Shown here piece after piece: positions 63,698 through 64,000 of a stretch of 64,000 bases of DNA; the stretch's first letter is position 1; the number at the start of each line of letters is the position of its first letter. The position numbers and the translations under genes are program-made. Under the pieces are notes generated by a model that did not search any database, was not told the DNA's origin, and saw nothing but the letters and a program-made list of their open reading frames with translations. This DNA comes from Sporosarcina ureae (GTDB taxonomy: Bacteria > Bacillota > Bacilli > Bacillales_A > Planococcaceae), in assembly GCF_002109325.1 (NCBI RefSeq), contig NZ_CP015348.1, forward strand, positions 2,543,501 through 2,607,500. The letters run 5' to 3'.

Positions 63698-64000
63698 TAT
63701 GAAATCGTCCATACAGAAATTGGGGCCGGTCATTGGTTTACTTTTGATCATTGTCATTATTTCAGTTATGAGTCCAAGCTTTTTAACGTTGAACAACTTG
63801 TTCAACGTATTGCGTCAAGTTTCAATTAACGCCTTGATTGCGTTCGGGATGACGTTTGTCATTTTGACAGGCGGAATCGATTTGTCGGTCGGATCGATTC
63901 TCGCGCTAACGGGTGCTGTAACAGCCGGCATGATGTCGGGCGGTATGGATCCGATTTTGGCTATGCTACTCGGAGTATTATTAGGTGTTCTGCTCGGTGC
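63684..64000 (+). CDS. rbsC: Ribose ABC transporter permease, N-terminal part (cut by right edge)
   Basis: TTG 63684 has AGGAGGTG six bases upstream and begins 14 bases before the rbsA stop. About 105 residues are visible: a helix ([19 protein letters not shown]), the family motif [23 protein letters not shown] and [18 protein letters not shown], characteristic of RbsC/AraH permeases. ATG 63699 is a possible alternative. The rest lies outside the window. Confidence 0.93.
   Translation, partial: MSKTNMKSSIQKLGPVIGLLLIIVIISVMSPSFLTLNNLFNVLRQVSINALIAFGMTFVILTGGIDLSVGSILALTGAVTAGMMSGGMDPILAMLLGVLLGVLLG

Overview
The window looks like chromosomal DNA from a low-GC, Gram-positive, Bacillus-like bacterium, most plausibly a Sporosarcina-type member of the Planococcaceae. 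This is an inference. It rests on strong AGGAGG ribosome binding sites, frequent TTG and GTG starts, lipoprotein and S-layer (SLH) signals, a cre-like site, cobalamin, lysine and TPP riboswitches ahead of the expected genes, and gene sets known from Bacillus (YhgE with a TetR regulator, rbsRKDAC, thiamine-precursor ABC transporter, pcp, dapA). I saw no tRNA, rRNA or CRISPR array.

Layout. 1-4.3 kb is a nest of insertion sequences: the right part of an IS21-type element (istA end, istB) carries an ISL3-type element with perfect ends and an 8-bp target duplication, and the whole sits in a decayed IS30-type transposase. 4.4-7.5 kb has an SLH surface protein and a cobalamin-riboswitch operon (PduO-like protein plus B12-type binding lipoprotein). 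7.6-11.3 kb holds gene remnants, a haem-monooxygenase-like protein and a polytopic membrane protein. 11.3-15.4 kb has an EamA transporter and a two-component system. 15.5-19.8 kb is accessory-looking: a GIY-YIG nuclease-like gene bracketed by an imperfect direct repeat of about 110 bp, then a lipoprotein and a NERD-YARHG membrane protein. 19.9-23.6 kb is a four-gene partner-switch operon that includes a chemoreceptor. 23.7-28.4 kb has a secreted transglutaminase-like protein, an excalibur protein, pcp and a YfcC permease.

28.7-40.6 kb is catabolic: permease plus M20 amidohydrolase, a TetR gene divergent from a beta-hydroxyacid dehydrogenase / semialdehyde dehydrogenase / GntP permease set, and, in the opposite orientation, a second semialdehyde dehydrogenase with an iron alcohol dehydrogenase. 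These follow a CBS-PAS-AAA-Fis regulator that lacks the sigma-54 contact loop; a pair of 22-bp palindromes lies between regulator and dehydrogenase. 40.7-52.6 kb has dapA under a lysine riboswitch, two paralogous subtilases around a GrpE-like/TPR/YARHG block, and a thiamine-precursor ABC transporter under a TPP riboswitch. 52.7-56.5 kb is TetR plus YhgE. 56.5-59.9 kb is a second accessory patch: a frameshifted primase-helicase of the TOTE conflict type, a GRAM-like protein and a 24-unit, 21-bp minisatellite. 59.9-64 kb is the ribose operon, cut by the right edge inside rbsC.

The most unusual items are the chemoreceptor-containing partner switch, the regulator without the GAFTGA loop next to its candidate palindromic operator, the repeat-bracketed GIY-YIG gene, the frameshifted primase-helicase with its A6 tract, the minisatellite directly upstream of rbsR, and the GrpE-like gene followed by a vestigial 21-residue reading frame.
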